From Chloroflexota bacterium (lineage in GTDB: Bacteria; Chloroflexota; UBA5177; JANWHV01): DNA of 9,186 nt. Position 1 is the first letter of the stretch, and each line of letters starts with the position of its first letter. Below are positions 8,369-9,186 of the stretch, one piece after another. Below the pieces are notes generated by a model. The model did no database searches. It had not been told where the DNA came from and saw nothing but the letters and a program-made list of their open reading frames with translations. The translations under genes and the position numbers were made by a program. The stretch covers positions 1 through 9,186 of the forward strand of contig JANWHV010000154.1 of assembly GCA_025450255.1 (NCBI GenBank). Direction: 5' to 3'.

Positions 8369-9186
8369 ATGAATCAGCGTCCCGTCGCCGCGCCGACCGA
8401 TCGAGAGGCTGTGCGCTTGCGCACCGAAAACGCCGAGCTGCGGTCGGCCCTGGAAGCGCGCGAGCAAGAAAACGCGCTGCTGTTGCAGATGGTGACCGAC
8501 GTCCTTTCCAGTCTGCGCGTGGACCAGGTCCTGGGCCACATCATCGCGCATCTGGTTTCCGCGCTCGGCTGTCATGGGGCGTTTATCTATTTGTGGGAGC
8601 CGGACAGAGGCCGGTTAGTGCTGCGCGGCGCCAGCGAGCGGTATCGGGACCTGGTCGGAAAGATCGAGCTGGGCCACGGCGAAGGGCTTGTGGGATGGTC
8701 GGCGTCGACGGGGAGGCCGGGGATGGTGCGCGAGCGTGCGATGGAGGATCCGCGCTTCCACTACTTCCCCGAAATGGAGGAGGAGCTGTTCCAGGCGATC
8801 CTCACCGTCCCCATGTTCGGCTCGGACGGGGCACTTGTCGCGGTGATTAGCATGCACACCATCGCGCCACAGGAGTTCACCGACGAGCACGTACGGATGG
8901 TAGAGGCCATGGCGCCGCTGATCGGTGGCGCTATCGCAAGCTCCAGGCTGTACGAGAATTCAACCCGCAAGCTTGCGATGCTGACGACGCTGTCAGGGCT
9001 GGTGCAGACGGTAGGCACGGGGCCGCATCTCGAAGAGTCCTTGAACACGCTGGGGCATACCGCGGCACGGGTCACCGCCTCTGATCTCTGCTTGCTGTAT
9101 CTGGTAGAGCCGGGCCGGGATGCTCTCGTGGCGCGCTCGTACCAGCCGTCGGGCCAGGGCAACGACGGTGACGTGAAGTCCAACTC
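8369..9186 (+). CDS. GAF-domain protein, N-terminal part, probable regulator of the sox operon
   Basis: The reading frame is open from ATG 8369 to the window edge: 272 residues, with the C-terminus missing. Residues about 10-42 are charged and heptad-like (REAVRLRTENAELRSALEAREQENALLL), a likely coiled coil. Residues about 45-195 form a GAF domain: LRVDQVLGHIIAHLVSALGCHGAFIYLW, then KIELGHGEGLVGWSASTGRP, then AILTVPMFGSDGALVAVISMHT, and a closing ALPxI-type helix ending SSRLYEN. A linker helix leads into a second GAF-like unit from about 205 (LVQTVGTGPHLEESLNTLGHTAARVTASDLCLLYLVEPG). GAF domains bind small ligands or mediate dimerisation. The output domain is outside the window; a PucR/CdaR-type helix-turn-helix would fit the divergent position, but a histidine kinase or GGDEF protein is possible. 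An in-frame stop at 8345 rules out a longer N-terminus. The nearby AGGG is too close to the ATG to be a good ribosome binding site. Confidence 0.85.
   Translation, partial: MNQRPVAAPTDREAVRLRTENAELRSALEAREQENALLLQMVTDVLSSLRVDQVLGHIIAHLVSALGCHGAFIYLWEPDRGRLVLRGASERYRDLVGKIELGHGEGLVGWSASTGRPGMVRERAMEDPRFHYFPEMEEELFQAILTVPMFGSDGALVAVISMHTIAPQEFTDEHVRMVEAMAPLIGGAIASSRLYENSTRKLAMLTTLSGLVQTVGTGPHLEESLNTLGHTAARVTASDLCLLYLVEPGRDALVARSYQPSGQGNDGDVKSN

Overview
This is a GC-rich bacterial window. It contains four complete genes of a heterotetrameric sarcosine oxidase type complex on the minus strand, a partial divergently transcribed GAF-domain protein, and on the left a GNAT acetyltransferase, a glutamine-dependent NAD+ synthetase and a decayed transposase tail. 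The high GC, the mycobacterial-type two-domain NadE and the flavin/one-carbon amine oxidation cluster beside a GAF regulator fit a Chloroflexota (Thermomicrobia-like) or actinobacterial chromosome. That placement is an inference, because no rRNA or other phylogenetic marker is present.

Layout. 1-188: C-terminal remnant of a probable transposase, readable only with a frame change. 221-229: extended -10 promoter. 267-773 (+): GNAT N-acetyltransferase. 853-2910 (+): nadE. 2911-2920: a ten-base convergent gap with a small hairpin. 2921-8100 (-): a tightly packed operon transcribed soxD, soxA, soxG, soxB. soxD and soxA overlap by 62 nt, and the A/G and G/B junctions are both TAATG stop-start overlaps. 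8101-8368: divergent control region with a good sigma-70 type promoter for soxD and three inverted repeats. 8369 to the right edge (+): first 272 residues of a coiled-coil plus GAF protein, probably the regulator of the sox operon.

How the genes fit together. In the known enzyme, SoxB carries FAD and covalent FMN and oxidises the N-methyl amine. SoxA channels the released one-carbon unit to tetrahydrofolate through its GcvT-like domain, SoxD is a small zinc subunit and SoxG a second GcvT-like subunit. The products are glycine and 5,10-methylene-tetrahydrofolate. Here SoxA also keeps two complete cysteine sets for iron-sulfur clusters: an N-terminal ferredoxin-like set and a central BFD-like set. 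As I recall it, the characterised Corynebacterium-type oxidase lacks these. That makes an electron-transferring dehydrogenase version of the complex a reasonable hypothesis. The gene order D-A-G-B, rather than the familiar B-D-A-G, is a second unusual point. NadE and the GNAT show no clear functional link to the sox genes.
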